Shown here: piece after piece, positions 46,048 through 57,142 of the stretch | Position numbering within the stretch: the stretch's first letter is position 1 | Layout: every line of letters starts with the position of its first letter | Assembly (NCBI GenBank): GCA_013115135.1 | Contig: JABANP010000023.1 | Coordinates: 1 to 64,000 of the forward strand | Direction of reading: 5' to 3' | Source of the DNA: Perkinsus olseni | Lineage: Eukaryota; Perkinsozoa; Perkinsida; Perkinsidae | DNA: 64,000 bases | The notes under the pieces: model-generated | What the model saw: only the letters and a program-made list of their open reading frames with translations | The model's database searches: none | Told to the model about the DNA's origin: nothing | Made by a program: the position numbers and the translations under genes

Positions 46048-46622
46048 TCATACATCAATGACCTGGTCCTTAGCCTCCTTCTCCTCGGCTGTTCGCGCTT
46101 CCTCGTAGCGAATCGCCCCCATAGTCACGAATATGACAGCGACGATGAGCAGATATATACCAACAAGGGCACAGATGATATGGCCACTGCACACGTAGAA
46201 GATACCAAGGACAAAGTAGAACCACCCACGACCGAAAAATTGCCTAGGAAGTTAGCATCCTCAATGACACCCTTGGATGCCACCGATCCTGGCAAGATCT
46301 CAATAAGAAGCATCAACGCACTGAAAATGATAAAGAAGACGATCACACAATAGTTGAGAGGAGTACGATAAAGGGGCATGAAGGAAAACTCTACGATGGA
46401 GGAAATGAAAGCGATTATAGCGGACACGAAGGCTGCAACTGCGCCAACGATACCAATAACACGCATGAAGGTATTGCTGTGAGGCGTGGGATCTTCAAAA
46501 GCATAACGAACCTGACGGCAGTGAAACCGTGTCACTTTGAGCTCCGAGCTCAGTCTACCTACCTTTTCTTTAAAGGTAAGATTCAGCTTAGTATCGTCTT
46601 CAGGTTCTTTGACAGCAGACAT
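46048..46622 (-). CDS. COPI_assoc-family membrane protein, copy 1 (one-base frame break)
   Basis: Exon 1 is 46563-46622 (MSAVKEPEDDTKLNLTFKEK), then a 51-bp GT-AG intron, then an exon from 46511. Four hydrophobic segments (IGIVGAVAAFVSAIIAFISS, YCVIVFFIIFSALMLLIEIL, the GRGWFYFVLGIFYV segment, and GIYLLIVAVIFVTMGAI) fit the small tetraspan COPI-associated/TVP15-like family of Golgi membranes. The conserved PxxY...GRG order is present. The frame changes at a run of five A (plus 46235-46239): between FLG and GRG there are eight bases instead of the nine in copies 2-4. The restored end stops at 46048. It is a pseudogene or carries a base error. Confidence 0.7.
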
Positions 46623-47197
46623 GATAAAAATAAATGAGTAACTACTGGCTTCACTTCACAATTTGACCCGAAACAATTCAGGACGCCATGAGAAGAGGCA
46701 ATGACGCAACAGTTTCCACGCTAGCTGCGTCTGTTGCTCGTCGGAACCTACACAACGATGAGCACAAAGGTGTGACAAAGACAATGACAGCAGCTAGCGA
46801 CCCAAGACTTGCCCGATTTGTGACGAAATATCACACGACTGCAGCAAATCTCGAGACTTTCCAAAGCCGACGAGCTCGACGCAGTCAACAACAAAAAGAT
46901 AGATAGCCAGAGATTTAATAAGAAACCATATCGTGCGCAATCACAACTGATTGCCTGTTGCCCTTGCATATGAGTTCCCATGATGCACAGCACTGTGACA
47001 CTCGCACGACAACAACACAACAGCTTCTCTGAGTAACCCTATTGAGAACGGCCATTGAAAGCAACTTGCTATTGCCTAGAATCACTGTTCAGCCACAGCA
47101 AGAAACGCCGACTTATTACTCGCTAACAAGTGTTCTCGTACAAAATCTTACGGGTAATGAGTGTCTACGAAGAATAACTTGGAAACCCCTGATAGGC

Positions 47198-47799
47198 TTA
47201 TACATTAGTAGCACCGTTGAGAGGCTCAGTCACGGATACTTCCTTACGATGAGTGAACCCCCAAACACCGAAGATGACGGCGACGGCGATCAGATACAGG
47301 CCAACAACGAAAGTCACGATGGATGTGATTCCGGACTGCACACCTCCGCAAGTGAACAGAAGGCCAAGATAGAGGTAGAAGGAACCACGACCGAGCAGGT
47401 GACTTAGGAACTTAGCTTGAGGAGAAGACGACCTTAGAGAACTTTGATCCAGGGAACAACTCAATGAAGGTCAGCACGAAGCCAAATATCATGAAAAATA
47501 CACCGAGGATGTAGGACAGAGGATTAGTAACCATGTTGAAGAAGTTGAACATGCTTAGCAAGCCGGCTACGAACGTCGCAAGAGCGGCCAACACGCCGAG
47601 AATACGGATCAAGGCGTTGCTGCCATTAGTCGTGTCCGACCAAGCTCGAGAGACCTGAAAAGAATCAACATCGGGAAGAACGTATCAAAATCGGACTGTA
47701 GCAGCGGAATCAGTGACGGATGACAAGAGAGAATGAACTTACTCGCTCTTTCCAAGTAAGGTTGGGTTTCATACCGGGAGTAGAGGTAACGGCGGCCAT
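47198..47799 (-). CDS. COPI_assoc-family membrane protein, copy 2 (one-base frame break)
   Basis: Exon 1 is 47743-47799 (MAAVTSTPGMKPNLTWKER), followed by an 88-bp intron and an exon from 47654 beginning VSRAWSDTTNGSNALIR. The membrane segments ILGVLAALATFVAGLL, LSYILGVFFMIFGFVLTFIE, GRGSFYLYLGLLFT and FVVGLYLIAVAVIFGV match the family. One base too many lies between FPGSKFSK and AKFLS (plus 47410-47440), so the frame breaks in the loop before GRG, close to where copy 1 breaks. It is predicted to act in Golgi/COPI vesicle membranes; the exact role is unknown. Confidence 0.7.
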
Positions 47800-48131
47800 T
47801 ATAGCAGACTTTGGATGAACTTTTTAAACTCAGAAACTGACCATATATATTTCGACGAACAAGCTGAGATCGCCCTACGCGCACACGGGCTTTTCTTTCC
47901 TGCAAATTCAACTGAGAACATTCCAAGCCTTACATTATCATCCATTAAATCTCACGGAAAGGCCCTGGAACGAAGACGAGGCTAGCAGACGTCGCAATCC
48001 ATAGGGACATGCAACACAACCTCCATCGGTGCGAAAACCGTGACAACGCATGATACAATCGATCATTTTGGCGTGCCACTTGTCTCGCGTCACATTTTTG
48101 TTTACCACGTCAACCGAATCGTAACACCTCT

Positions 48132-49011
48132 ATGGAGAATTCAACGGCCAACACGGCAACTGCCGGATCCTCATTTAAGGAGAAGGTAGTAGTGGCTAGC
48201 TTAGTGGGGGAGGGTGGTGCAAATTTGGAGATTGGGAGTGACCCGCATTGGATCGTCTCCGAGCCGGCGGTCATCGTCAAACGACAAAAATATTTTTCGT
48301 AACACTCTGAAATCATTACATGGCGGGCTTGGTTTGTATGGAGTTACCCTTGGAGCGTCCAGAAACCTTCGATTCTCGTCAACCCATCAGGCACGAACAG
48401 CATGGAGTGATCTCATGGGCAATTCCAATCCGATACTGAGGATTGCTGGCATCGTCGGCGCCTTCTTGATCGTGCTCATCGCCTTCTTCGGCTTCTTCAG
48501 ATTCTTCAACCTGGTAAGATTATTTCAGCTGTGCGCCTTCTTTGCGTCTGAGGATCATGCGAAAACGCGACGTGATCCACATGCTCACTGTTATACGAAC
48601 CTATACGATAATGATAACCAATTATTGTATTAATAATAATCTATACAATGATTTCTCTTGGTCGTCTTAATGTGCAATGAGTGCCCCCTTCAGGTTCTCA
48701 GTCCGCTGTCGTACATGTTATCGATATTCTACATGATATTCGGGCTCACACTCCTAGCGGTTGAAGTGGCTCCATCGTGGTTCCTATCAGAAGCAATACT
48801 ACGCTGGGCTCCCTTCCTCGGTACGCTCATCGGGCGGGGTCTGGTATACCTGTACATTGGGCTGCTTTACGTCACCGGAGGGGCTCAAAATGGTGTTACA
48901 TCCTGGACTTACCTTATTATCGGCATTTACCTACTACTGCTAGCAATAGCCAACTTCGTGGTTGGCTACATTGACAGTAGGAGTGCCTCCTCTCCGACTA
49001 GTAACGTTTAA
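48132..49011 (+). CDS. COPI_assoc-family membrane protein, copy 3
   Basis: Three exons, 48132-48185, 48391-48513 and 48694-49011, join in phase 0 and encode 164 residues. Exon 1 (MENSTANTATAGSSFKEK) ends in the same KEK/KER motif as copies 1 and 2. Exon 2 is exactly 41 codons, as in copy 4. Four membrane segments are present, including LSYMLSIFYMIFGLTLLAVE and GRGLVYLYIGLLYVTGGAQNG. The reading frame is intact. The gene faces away from copies 1-2, so the four form two pairs around a shared upstream region. Confidence 0.78.
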
Positions 49012-49307
49012 ATGCGTCCTGCAGTTCAACCCGTTCAGTGCGCTTCTGTTGCAAGCGTCTTTGCCATGGGTTTTACCTCTATCAAGAACGTTTTCGATCT
49101 CGAAGTGCTCGCGTTGGGACCTTGAGGAGGGGCCCTACGTATCCGACAAGGTTCAGGATCTCTTTCTGCTAGCCACGTGATGACAGTAAGTTGATGGAGA
49201 GGAGCAGCCTCCTTAGCAGTAGTCTCCACCGTTGTGGCTGATGGAAGGGCGTGGGCGCGTGTGTCTTGTCTGAGCGCAGCTTAGCAGTGTTATCAACTCG
49301 GCATCTA

Positions 49308-49952
49308 TGGCGGGTCCGCAATCATCAACTATCGGAGCGCAAAGCTTCACTCCGGGGCGAGCGACCACAGTCCACTGGATTCAAGGCTAGGGTGAGTGCC
49401 GACCCTTTCACCATGCTCGAGAACTCTCTGAATTGTTGTAGGTTCAGAATATGTGGGGTAAAGTCACTGAGGGTGACCCTGTTTACATACGCATCCTAGG
49501 GACACTGGCCGCCATCGGCATCATCGTCGTGTCGATACTAAGCTGCTTCAATTTCGCGAACTCTGTAAGCTTTCTTGCGACGGATCTGGTCGAAGCTCAG
49601 CATATCAGTCTGAGTCTATCCATAGGTGCTCAACCCACTAACCTACATCCTCATAGTTTTCTACCTCATATTCGGTATCATCCTGTGCTTCATCGAGATC
49701 GTGCCAAGCTCCGGCGTTACGAATTGGTTCGTTGAGCGCGCCGCCTTCCTCGGAACCCTCACTGGCAGAGGTCTGGTGTATCTCTATCTGGGTCTTCTCT
49801 TCATTGGCGGCGGCTCGCAGAATGGCGCTTCATCATGGGCGTATATCGTGCTTGGCATCTACCTGGTCGTCATCGCGATAATCTTCATGATCACGGGTTG
49901 GAGGCTTAGCTCAAACAGGGCGGCTGGGTCCTTGCCCAACAGTCGCGTCTAG
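49308..49952 (+). CDS. COPI_assoc-family membrane protein, copy 4
   Basis: Exons 49442-49564 (41 codons, VQNMWGKVTEGDPVYIR...) and 49626-49952 join in phase 0 and carry the four membrane segments, with PLTYILIVFYLIFGIILCFIE and GRGLVYLYLGLLFIGGGSQNG. The first exon is less certain. Its end at 49391 (STGFKAR before gtgagt) matches the family pattern, but the ATG at 49308 is in another frame relative to it. Either the start lies elsewhere or one base is wrong. Confidence 0.7.
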
Positions 49953-50787
49953 GTGCTTTCGTGGTGGAATAGAATGTAGCACCCTACAAAGTATCGGTCT
50001 ATCAGTTTGTAGTTAACTCCATCAGTCTCAGTGACCTTTTGTATCATCTCATTTCAGTCGCACATTTTCAGAGTCCAAACGAAAGTTGTGTTAGTCAGTT
50101 CACGCTCGGACCAGAATGGCTGCGCCAGATCGGTGGTACAACTGCGTGATGTAAAAGAGGCCTCCCGAAGAACACCCAACAACAGACAAAGCGAGTGCTG
50201 TGATTGGCGCCGGCCCATGCCCTATGAATCGTGAGTGATGTGCGTCTGCGTTGTTGTGCTGAATGCTGAATGCCTTATGAGAAGACCAATGCACAATGAG
50301 TTGAGATGTTCGCCTAGCTATGCAGGAATAGCTCAGTTGTCCCACTAACTATGCAGGGACGCGTCTTAAGGATATCCCGAATGAGCTGTTCTGAATTCTG
50401 TAAGGCGAACCCTCACCGTCACGTTGTTACCCTTCAGGTGAGGTGGCTGGGCCTCGCTCAAGGGGTTTGTCTTGGCTTGAAAGCCTCGTCTTCGCAGCAT
50501 TCCGAGCCCGGCGTTCCACTATCTAACCATATCAAGCAGTTCCTGTCGGGAGAAGCTCCCGTTCCACAGTCCAGCTTCTTAGTCCACGAACCTTTCTCGG
50601 AGCTGCAGACTAGAACGCGAAATCTGAAGTGATATTTAGCTCAACGTCGTTCACGCTCTGCCACATCACAGTTATCGCAGCATGTGCTACCGGCAGCAGT
50701 ACACTGACCAGTGGCCACACCGTAGGCTTCTCTTTTCTTGAGCAGGCACCCTCTCGAAGAGCGATCGCTGCCGCCCGAGTCAGCGGG
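49953..50787. other. Intergenic stretch
   Basis: It lies between the last COPI_assoc gene and the end of the first protease gene. No gene or repeat is recognised. Confidence 0.4.
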
Positions 50788-51954
50788 CTAGGGCAGGGCA
50801 AACGCCTCCGCATTTTTTACGTGCGGGGAGAGGTAGAGCTGATAGTTGGATAGATCGAACTTCACGTCATATGCACGGAATAAGGGATGCCCTAGAGAGA
50901 TCCTTCCGTCGGGTGAAGGTGCGATATCCAGTTGGCACCTGCTCTGGTCGCATTCGGAAAGATAATGCTTCGGTTGTATTCTAATCTCCATCCCGTGCGG
51001 CTGTTCCCCAACATAGTAAGCGAGCGCTGGTAAATGAGGAACGGCTGCTGTGGTTATCATGTAGAAGCCGGAATCAGGATCCTCCCATATGAGCTCTTCC
51101 GAACTTCCAGGACTCAACACTCGTTCATCCCGGGTCATTGGGGCAGCAGTTACTTCTACAATGCTCTTGAATTCCACATCAGAGATATCAAGCGGCGAGG
51201 CCCCGCTGTCAATGAAGGCGACTACATGTGTCTGCTTCATCTCGACCTCACCATCCCTGTCCTGTCGGTTCCCATAGACGTCAAGCAGACTAAGGGGTGA
51301 CGAGAGAGCAGTTATCTTCTTACACCTCCGGGAGTGTGAGCTGAAGGGTATAGGCGAGAGATCGGATGTAGTTGTGTCATCAAGGGTAAGGTTTCCAGTG
51401 ACAAAGTAACCTCGCTTTTCAGCGCGGATTGAATGAACGAGACTAGAGATAACCTCTTGCATTCTTAGCTGTTCCAAAAAGGTTTCCGGTATGTCGCTGC
51501 GACCGATGGAGAGGGCCAGTGACCCGAGTGGCTCCGTCCTGTGGGTCCCGGGGAAACGGCTGAAGTTCAGCGCCAGTCCAAACTTGAAATCGGGGACTGT
51601 TACGTTACCCAACCTTGAAGTTACATAGTGCTCGACATACTCGAGATGGACACCGTCAACATACGTCGCGCGCCATCTCTTCCTTGAGGAGATATCATCA
51701 CAAGGGTTATCGGTAGGGCAGAAGTAGCACCCCCATAGAAGACCGAGACAGCTTCCTTCGCCCTCTAACTCCTCGAACGCGGGGCCGTAGATCGCAAAAC
51801 TCCGGGCAGTTCCAGAATCCACACGGAGGTTGAGTGCCTGGCCGTCGAGTTCCAAAGGTGCCAACTCCTGTCTAATTGGTAGAGAAATCGGTTCAGCTTC
51901 GACTGAGGCGAGGAATGCTCCACCGAACGCTACAGCGATGTGGATACACACCAT
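50788..51954 (-). CDS. Pepsin-family aspartyl protease AP1, secreted
   Basis: The start at 51954 (MVCIHIAVAFGGAFLASVEA) is chosen because it gives a signal peptide like that of AP3; the frame is open for 57 further codons upstream without supporting features. The 388-residue product has the two lobes of family A1. The first catalytic Asp lies in RVDSGTARSFAIYGP (Asp46) and the second in AFIDSGASPLDIS. A Cys-rich loop, CYFCPTDNPCDD, follows the first lobe's start, and the conserved end reads LGHPLFRAYDVKFDLSNYQLY. No introns are needed. It is the first of four tandem copies on this strand and is intact. Likely an exported digestive or virulence-type protease; substrate unknown. Confidence 0.85.
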   Translation of the reverse strand: MVCIHIAVAFGGAFLASVEAEPISLPIRQELAPLELDGQALNLRVDSGTARSFAIYGPAFEELEGEGSCLGLLWGCYFCPTDNPCDDISSRKRWRATYVDGVHLEYVEHYVTSRLGNVTVPDFKFGLALNFSRFPGTHRTEPLGSLALSIGRSDIPETFLEQLRMQEVISSLVHSIRAEKRGYFVTGNLTLDDTTTSDLSPIPFSSHSRRCKKITALSSPLSLLDVYGNRQDRDGEVEMKQTHVVAFIDSGASPLDISDVEFKSIVEVTAAPMTRDERVLSPGSSEELIWEDPDSGFYMITTAAVPHLPALAYYVGEQPHGMEIRIQPKHYLSECDQSRCQLDIAPSPDGRISLGHPLFRAYDVKFDLSNYQLYLSPHVKNAEAFALP

Positions 51955-52509
51955 TAGAAGGTCGAAATGACACCAGCTACTCGTCAATTTGCCACAGTCG
52001 CATCGTGGCCCTAATTCGCGTGAAGTCAGACGACATAATCGATTCATTAATGTGGAATTCCCAACTCGCGCGATTCGCTCGTCGAGCTGTGAGTTTTGAC
52101 CCTTTGGTGCCAGACGCGTGCGCACAGCAAAGCTGCACAGTTATGTGGTCACAAAGCTAGTGCGCAGCAGAGACGCTGAGCAAGCGACCGGCTTGCTCTA
52201 TCCGACGAGCTGTAGGCGTTATAAGACTTCTTGAAGCTTCGGCTGTTCAATTTATGGTATATCCTGTTTCCTGGTCTAGGCCTCGCCATTCCAATGACGA
52301 CCTATCCGGATCCCTGCTTAGGGACAGGTTTCTGCTGCCACGCCCCCCTGAGGGTATTCCTCTCTCTCCCATGCACTAGCCAAACTCTGACGCAACCTCA
52401 AATGCACGTTCAAGCTTTACATCGTTCACAGCCTCTCATGGCCACGTTCCGTCGGTCCCACCACCACGACGCTTATAGTGGACAGTGAGTGCGGCACGCA
52501 TGTTTCCCA

Positions 52510-53735
52510 TCACTTGGCTTGCGGCCCAACCAGAGGGAGCTTGCTGGTGCCTGGCTTGGCGTCCGGAGGCTGACCAACACTTCCTGCGTTCGATCTGTGG
52601 GGGGAGAAGTAGAGTAGATAGTTCGACAAGTCGAATTTCACGTCGTAGGCGCGGAACAGAGGATGCCCGAGGTAGATGTTCCCGTCGGGGGAAGGAGAGA
52701 TGTCGAATTGACAGCTCCGAAGATCACATCCGGAGACAAGATGCTTCGGCTGTATTCTGATTTCCATCCGGTGCGTTGGGTCCCCAACATAATAGGCCAG
52801 CGTGGGCAAATAAGGGGACGGCTTCCCTCCTAACCATGTAGAAGCGCGTTTTTGGATCCTTCCATACGAGCTCATCTCTACTCTGAAGATTCAATTCGTG
52901 CTGATTCTGGTGCATAGTACTAACAGTGAGGTTTACGATACCCTCGAACTCCTTGTTAGACACGTCGATGAACGTCGCACCGGTATCCACGTAGCCGGCC
53001 ACGGGCTTGCGATTTACACCAATGCTAGCATACCGCTTCTTTTGCTCCCACCGATTTCCATATGGATCGATGAGAGTGAGTGGCAACAGAGGAACGGTAA
53101 TCTTCTTTACTTGACTTGAGTGCCCTCTGAAGGGTACAGGGGGCACTTCGGTTATACCTGAGTCGTCGAGGGTGAGGTTACCACTGATACAAGGTCCTCG
53201 CTCCTCGGCATGGCAAGAGTATACGAGGCTAGAGACAACCTGCCGTCTCTTAAGCTGTTCCAGGAAGGTTTCTGGTATGTTGGTGCGGGCGATGGATAGG
53301 CCCAACAAGCCAAAGACCCACGCATCCCGTGCCATGAATGTTGCTGTAGGCAACGGCCAGTCCAATCTTGAAATTGGGAACTGTCTTGTTGGTAATGACG
53401 AGTGTGACATTGTGTTCCGCATATTCGAACTGATGACCGTCTGCAAACTTGACGGTCCATCTCTTCCTAGAGAGAATATCACCGCAAGGGTTATCAGTGG
53501 GGCAGAAGTAGCACCCCGACTGAGTCCTGCCACAACTTCCTTCTCCCTTCAGTGCCTCGTATGAAGGACCGTAGATAGCGAAACTTCTGGCACTTCCCGA
53601 ATCCGCTCGGAAGTTCAGTGATTGGCCATCCAGCATCAAAGGTACGTACTCCTTTGTGAGAGGAAGGGAAATCGGCTGAGCTCCGGTGAGAGTGAGGAGT
53701 GCTCCAACAGGCGCCGCCGAGATTGGGATATGCAT
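52510..53735 (-). pseudogene. Pepsin-family aspartyl protease AP2, two frameshifts
   Basis: It starts at 53735 (MHIPISAAPVGALLTLTGA) with the first Asp motif RADSGSARSFAIYGP and the loop CYFCPTDNPCGD. Around 53325-53345 the frame shifts, resuming with FGLLGLSIARTNIPETFLEQ. The second Asp is in AGYVDTGATFIDVS, where the family here usually has DSG. A second shift is an extra G in the run at 52814-52817; AP4 has one fewer. The C-terminal part LGHPLFRAYDVKFDLSNY follows in the third frame to 52510. Everything else aligns with AP1 and AP3. Confidence 0.8.
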
Positions 53736-53739
53736 AATA

Positions 53740-54542
53740 GACAAATGCAACCTCGAAATAACACACAAAATTTGTGTGTGTAACACAAACACTCGCCGAC
53801 GAGACTACGGAATGAACTATGCCAATGCGCTGAACAGATGTAGCTCATAAATGCAGTGAGCTAATCCTTGCTCATGGTGGCGTCTTAGTAGCCCGTCGAT
53901 AGTTGCGAAGTTGATAGTCACTCATGAATAGGTTTTGCTCCCACATGCTCGGTGGTTGCCATGCGTAGGAGACGGCATGCCGCCCGAGAGGCTGGATCAG
54001 TCTCTTGTCTCGTGAAGCTGTGTGCGCTTAATCCACAGTTCAACTTGACGCGGCGACAGACGCGTTACTTCCCTCCGCGATAAAAGCGGTTGTAGTGTGT
54101 CGATAGACTCCAGTACGGCAGGCCCATCGCCAACGACGTGCCCGCAGGCTACTTGGAAATGCCCAGCCCAAGACTCTTCGTCAGAGGATCGCCCTTAACT
54201 GGCCGACTGGAGTCGATCACGAAAGCCACAAGATAATTATTTTGAATCGTGCAGCACGATAAGAAAGCCGCAAGACCATTAGCCACACGCCGCTAGCCGA
54301 AGCACGATCCCGGTGACCCGGCCATCGTGGCGGGCTGGTCACTGCCCAGTCTAGTATCGAAAATCAGAGTTCCGAACTCTTAGGCCAAGAACCTCGGGCT
54401 TGACTCAAACTGAACTCCAGGAACTTGTGCAATCTTCACATCATTCACAGCATCAACAATCATGTCTTGGCAACAAATCCCGCCAGTTTCACCACTACGA
54501 TGGCTCTATAGTTGCGGAGGACTGCGGCATACATCTCTCTTT
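53740..54542. other. Intergenic stretch between AP3 and AP2
   Basis: No gene is recognised. Near 54445-54520 lies a diverged copy of a flank also found past the 3' ends of AP2 (52425) and AP4 (56278): cattcacagc, then cca..acga or aca, then ctatag. Confidence 0.4.
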
Positions 54543-55763
54543 TCATTCGGACGGTCGCTCCGGCAGAGAGAGTTTGCTGATCTCTGGCTGGATGAACCGA
54601 GGCCGGGTAGCACTTGCGAAGTTCACTCCGTGAGGAGCGACGTAGAGTTGATAGTTCGACAAATCAAACTTCACATCGTAGGCACGGAACAGGGGATGCC
54701 CGAGGCAAATGTATCCGTGGGGAGTGAGAGTGATATCCAGCTGGCAGCTCACCGTGTCACATCCAGAAACGTAATGTTTTGGTTGTATTCTGATTTCCAT
54801 TCGATCCGGGTGTTCTCCGACGGAATAGACAAGTGTTGGTAAGTAAGGGACAGCCAGTGTTTTGATCGTGTAAATGCCGGTCTCGGCATCCTGCCATATG
54901 ATCTGCCCCGTATCCGGAAGGTACAATCTTCGACAATGGCGACGCAGTGCGTTAACGGTTATCTTCACCATGCTCTTGAAATCTGCGTCGGAGACGTCTA
55001 GTGCTGTGGCTCCACTATCCACAAGCGCGACGGCGCTTGTATGCTCCGTCTGAACATCAACACTTCTCTGCTGTGTCAACGGATCCCCGTGAGAGTCAAG
55101 CAGTGTGAGTGACCACACCTGAATGATCAGCCCTTTAAATAGCCTCGCATGCCTGCTTAAAGGTAAAGGTGGGACTCCGAATGCACTGTTGTCATCGAGT
55201 GTCAAGTTTCCGCTGATTAAAGGTCCTTGCCCGTCAGCACGGATAGAATACGTGAGATTGGATATAACCTGCCGTTTTTGGAGCTGTTCCAGGAAAGTTT
55301 CTGGGACGCCACTTCGACCGAAGGAGAGGCCTAGTAAGCCGTACATGTCGACTTCCTTCCCACGGACGGTACTGTAGTTGATGGCCAATCCAAACTTGAA
55401 ACCATGAACCGTCTTATTAGCAATGATGAGCGTCACATTGTGCTGAACATATTCGAACTCGTCACCGTCTCCGAAAGTTGTCTTCCATCTCTTCCTTGAG
55501 AGAATATCATCGCAAGGATTATCAGGGGGGCAGAAGTAGCATCCAGAAGTGATCCGGGAGCAACTGCCTCTGCCCATCAATGCCTCGTACGATGGGCCGT
55601 AGATGGCGAAACTCCTGGCGCTTCCCGAATCCACTCGGAATTTGAGTTGCTGGCCGTCGACAGTCAAAGGTACATACTCGTCCGCTATTAGAAGAGAAAT
55701 CGGCACAGCTTCGACGAAGGCTATACATGCTCCCAAAGGCGCTGCCGAGATGAGAATACGCAT
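54543..55763 (-). CDS. Pepsin-family aspartyl protease AP3, secreted
   Basis: The start at 55763 (MRILISAAPLGACIAFVEA) gives a typical leader; ten more in-frame codons precede it. About 406 residues. The catalytic motifs are RVDSGSARSFAIYGP and ALVDSGATALDVS. CYFCPPDNPCDD, GLLGLSFGRSGVPETFLEQL and LGHPLFRAYDVKFDLSNYQLY are all present. The open frame is unbroken, so it is expected to be functional and secreted. Tandem copy of AP1. Confidence 0.87.
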   Translation of the reverse strand: MRILISAAPLGACIAFVEAVPISLLIADEYVPLTVDGQQLKFRVDSGSARSFAIYGPSYEALMGRGSCSRITSGCYFCPPDNPCDDILSRKRWKTTFGDGDEFEYVQHNVTLIIANKTVHGFKFGLAINYSTVRGKEVDMYGLLGLSFGRSGVPETFLEQLQKRQVISNLTYSIRADGQGPLISGNLTLDDNSAFGVPPLPLSRHARLFKGLIIQVWSLTLLDSHGDPLTQQRSVDVQTEHTSAVALVDSGATALDVSDADFKSMVKITVNALRRHCRRLYLPDTGQIIWQDAETGIYTIKTLAVPYLPTLVYSVGEHPDRMEIRIQPKHYVSGCDTVSCQLDITLTPHGYICLGHPLFRAYDVKFDLSNYQLYVAPHGVNFASATRPRFIQPEISKLSLPERPSE

Positions 55764-55799
55764 TGTGGGAGATCGAGTATTGAGATGATACACAAATAC

Positions 55800-56357
55800 T
55801 TGCGGACGAAACTGCGGAATGGTCTTTCCCGCGAACCTGAGTAACTACAGAGCAAGGGACCGGATCAAGCTCATGTTTCGTTGAGCTGCGTCAACAGCCG
55901 CGACAACAATACAATGCTAACCATGCCTCAGCTCCGCGAGTAAGCTTCTGGACGCTCGAGCGGTCCGGCTCGAGAGACTGCAGCTCATCGTCGGAACGAG
56001 GATGACATACGTGCTTGCACTATGCAGGCGTACAGCGGAGGTGGAGAACAGATGAACGACATGCCATACTCGGAATACCGAGGCGTTGTTGGAGATCATG
56101 TCGTTGCTCAGTCACCGCCTCCGCATTCCATCGACGGTTTTTCCAGAATGAACTACCCGGCCGGGATGGTTTCCCAGCGGGGAATCGTTAGAGGGCAAGG
56201 TCTCTAGCTGCAGCACCTTTCCTTTCCACACTAGATTTAGCCGAACACAACCTCAGAAGCTTGTTCAACTATCACGTCATTCACAGCCGCTCAAGCGAGA
56301 GCCTCGTTGGCTTCGTAACCACAACAGCTATAGCGGACAGCGAACACATTTCTCCCA
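55800..56357. other. Intergenic stretch between AP4 and AP3
   Basis: No gene is recognised. The part near 56278-56400 is related to the 3' flank of AP2. Confidence 0.4.
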
Positions 56358-56943
56358 TCACTCGTTTAACTGCTGCCCAACCAGAGAGAGCTGGCCACCT
56401 GATTGGGTGTCCTGCTGAGGCTGACCAACACTCCCAGAACTCGATCTGTGCGGAGAGAAGTAGACTGAATAGTTCGACACGTCGAATTTCACATCGTAGG
56501 CGCGGAACAGGGGATGCCCGAGGCAAATGATTCCGTCGGGGGAAGGAGAAACATCCAAATGACAGCTGTTGATGTCACATTCGGAGAGAAAATACTTCGG
56601 TTGTATTCTGATTTCCGTCCGCTGCGGCGGTTTCCCAACATAATAGGCCAGAGTGGGCAAATAAGGGACGGCTTCTTTCCTAATCATGTTGATGCCGGTA
56701 TCAGGATCTTCCCATATGAGCTTCTTTGTGTTGTGAGTCAGCATTTCTTGATTATCTCGTTGCATTGCTTCAACGGTTATGTTCACAATGCTCTTGAACT
56801 CTGCATCAGAGACATCGAGCGCTGAGGCTCCAGTATCCACGAGGGCGGCGGTCAGGGTATGCTTCGACCCAACGTCAACACTTTTCTGTTGCCGCATCAA
56901 CAGATTCCCATACGAGTCAAGCACTCTCAACGGCCACAGAGGG

Positions 56944-57142
56944 TGTGAGGTGCTGTCACCGTCCAGGAGATTCCGTATCATAGCACACAAAGCTGGTGCT
57001 ATGGAGCTGTCCCTCTAGCGCCCCCACGCTATAGTCCCGTAGCGCTCTGTACTACTAAAGTTTATGGTTACTAGTTCTCATTTCCACTAATCCCTCATGG
57101 CATTGAGTTCTAGAGGTCAGGATTCCGGGACTGCAGCTGACA
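56944..57142 (+). repeat. 5' LTR of the integrase-only element
   Basis: 199 bp, identical to 59353-59551. Its ends are imperfect inverted repeats of each other: TGTGAGGTGC at the start against TGTCAGCTGC on the reverse of the end. The ORF's ATG (57097) lies inside it. Confidence 0.9.

Noticed and set aside
51955..52125. 57-residue N-terminal extension of protease AP1
   Set aside because: It lacks signal features and has no counterpart in AP2-AP4; the downstream Met gives a leader like the others.
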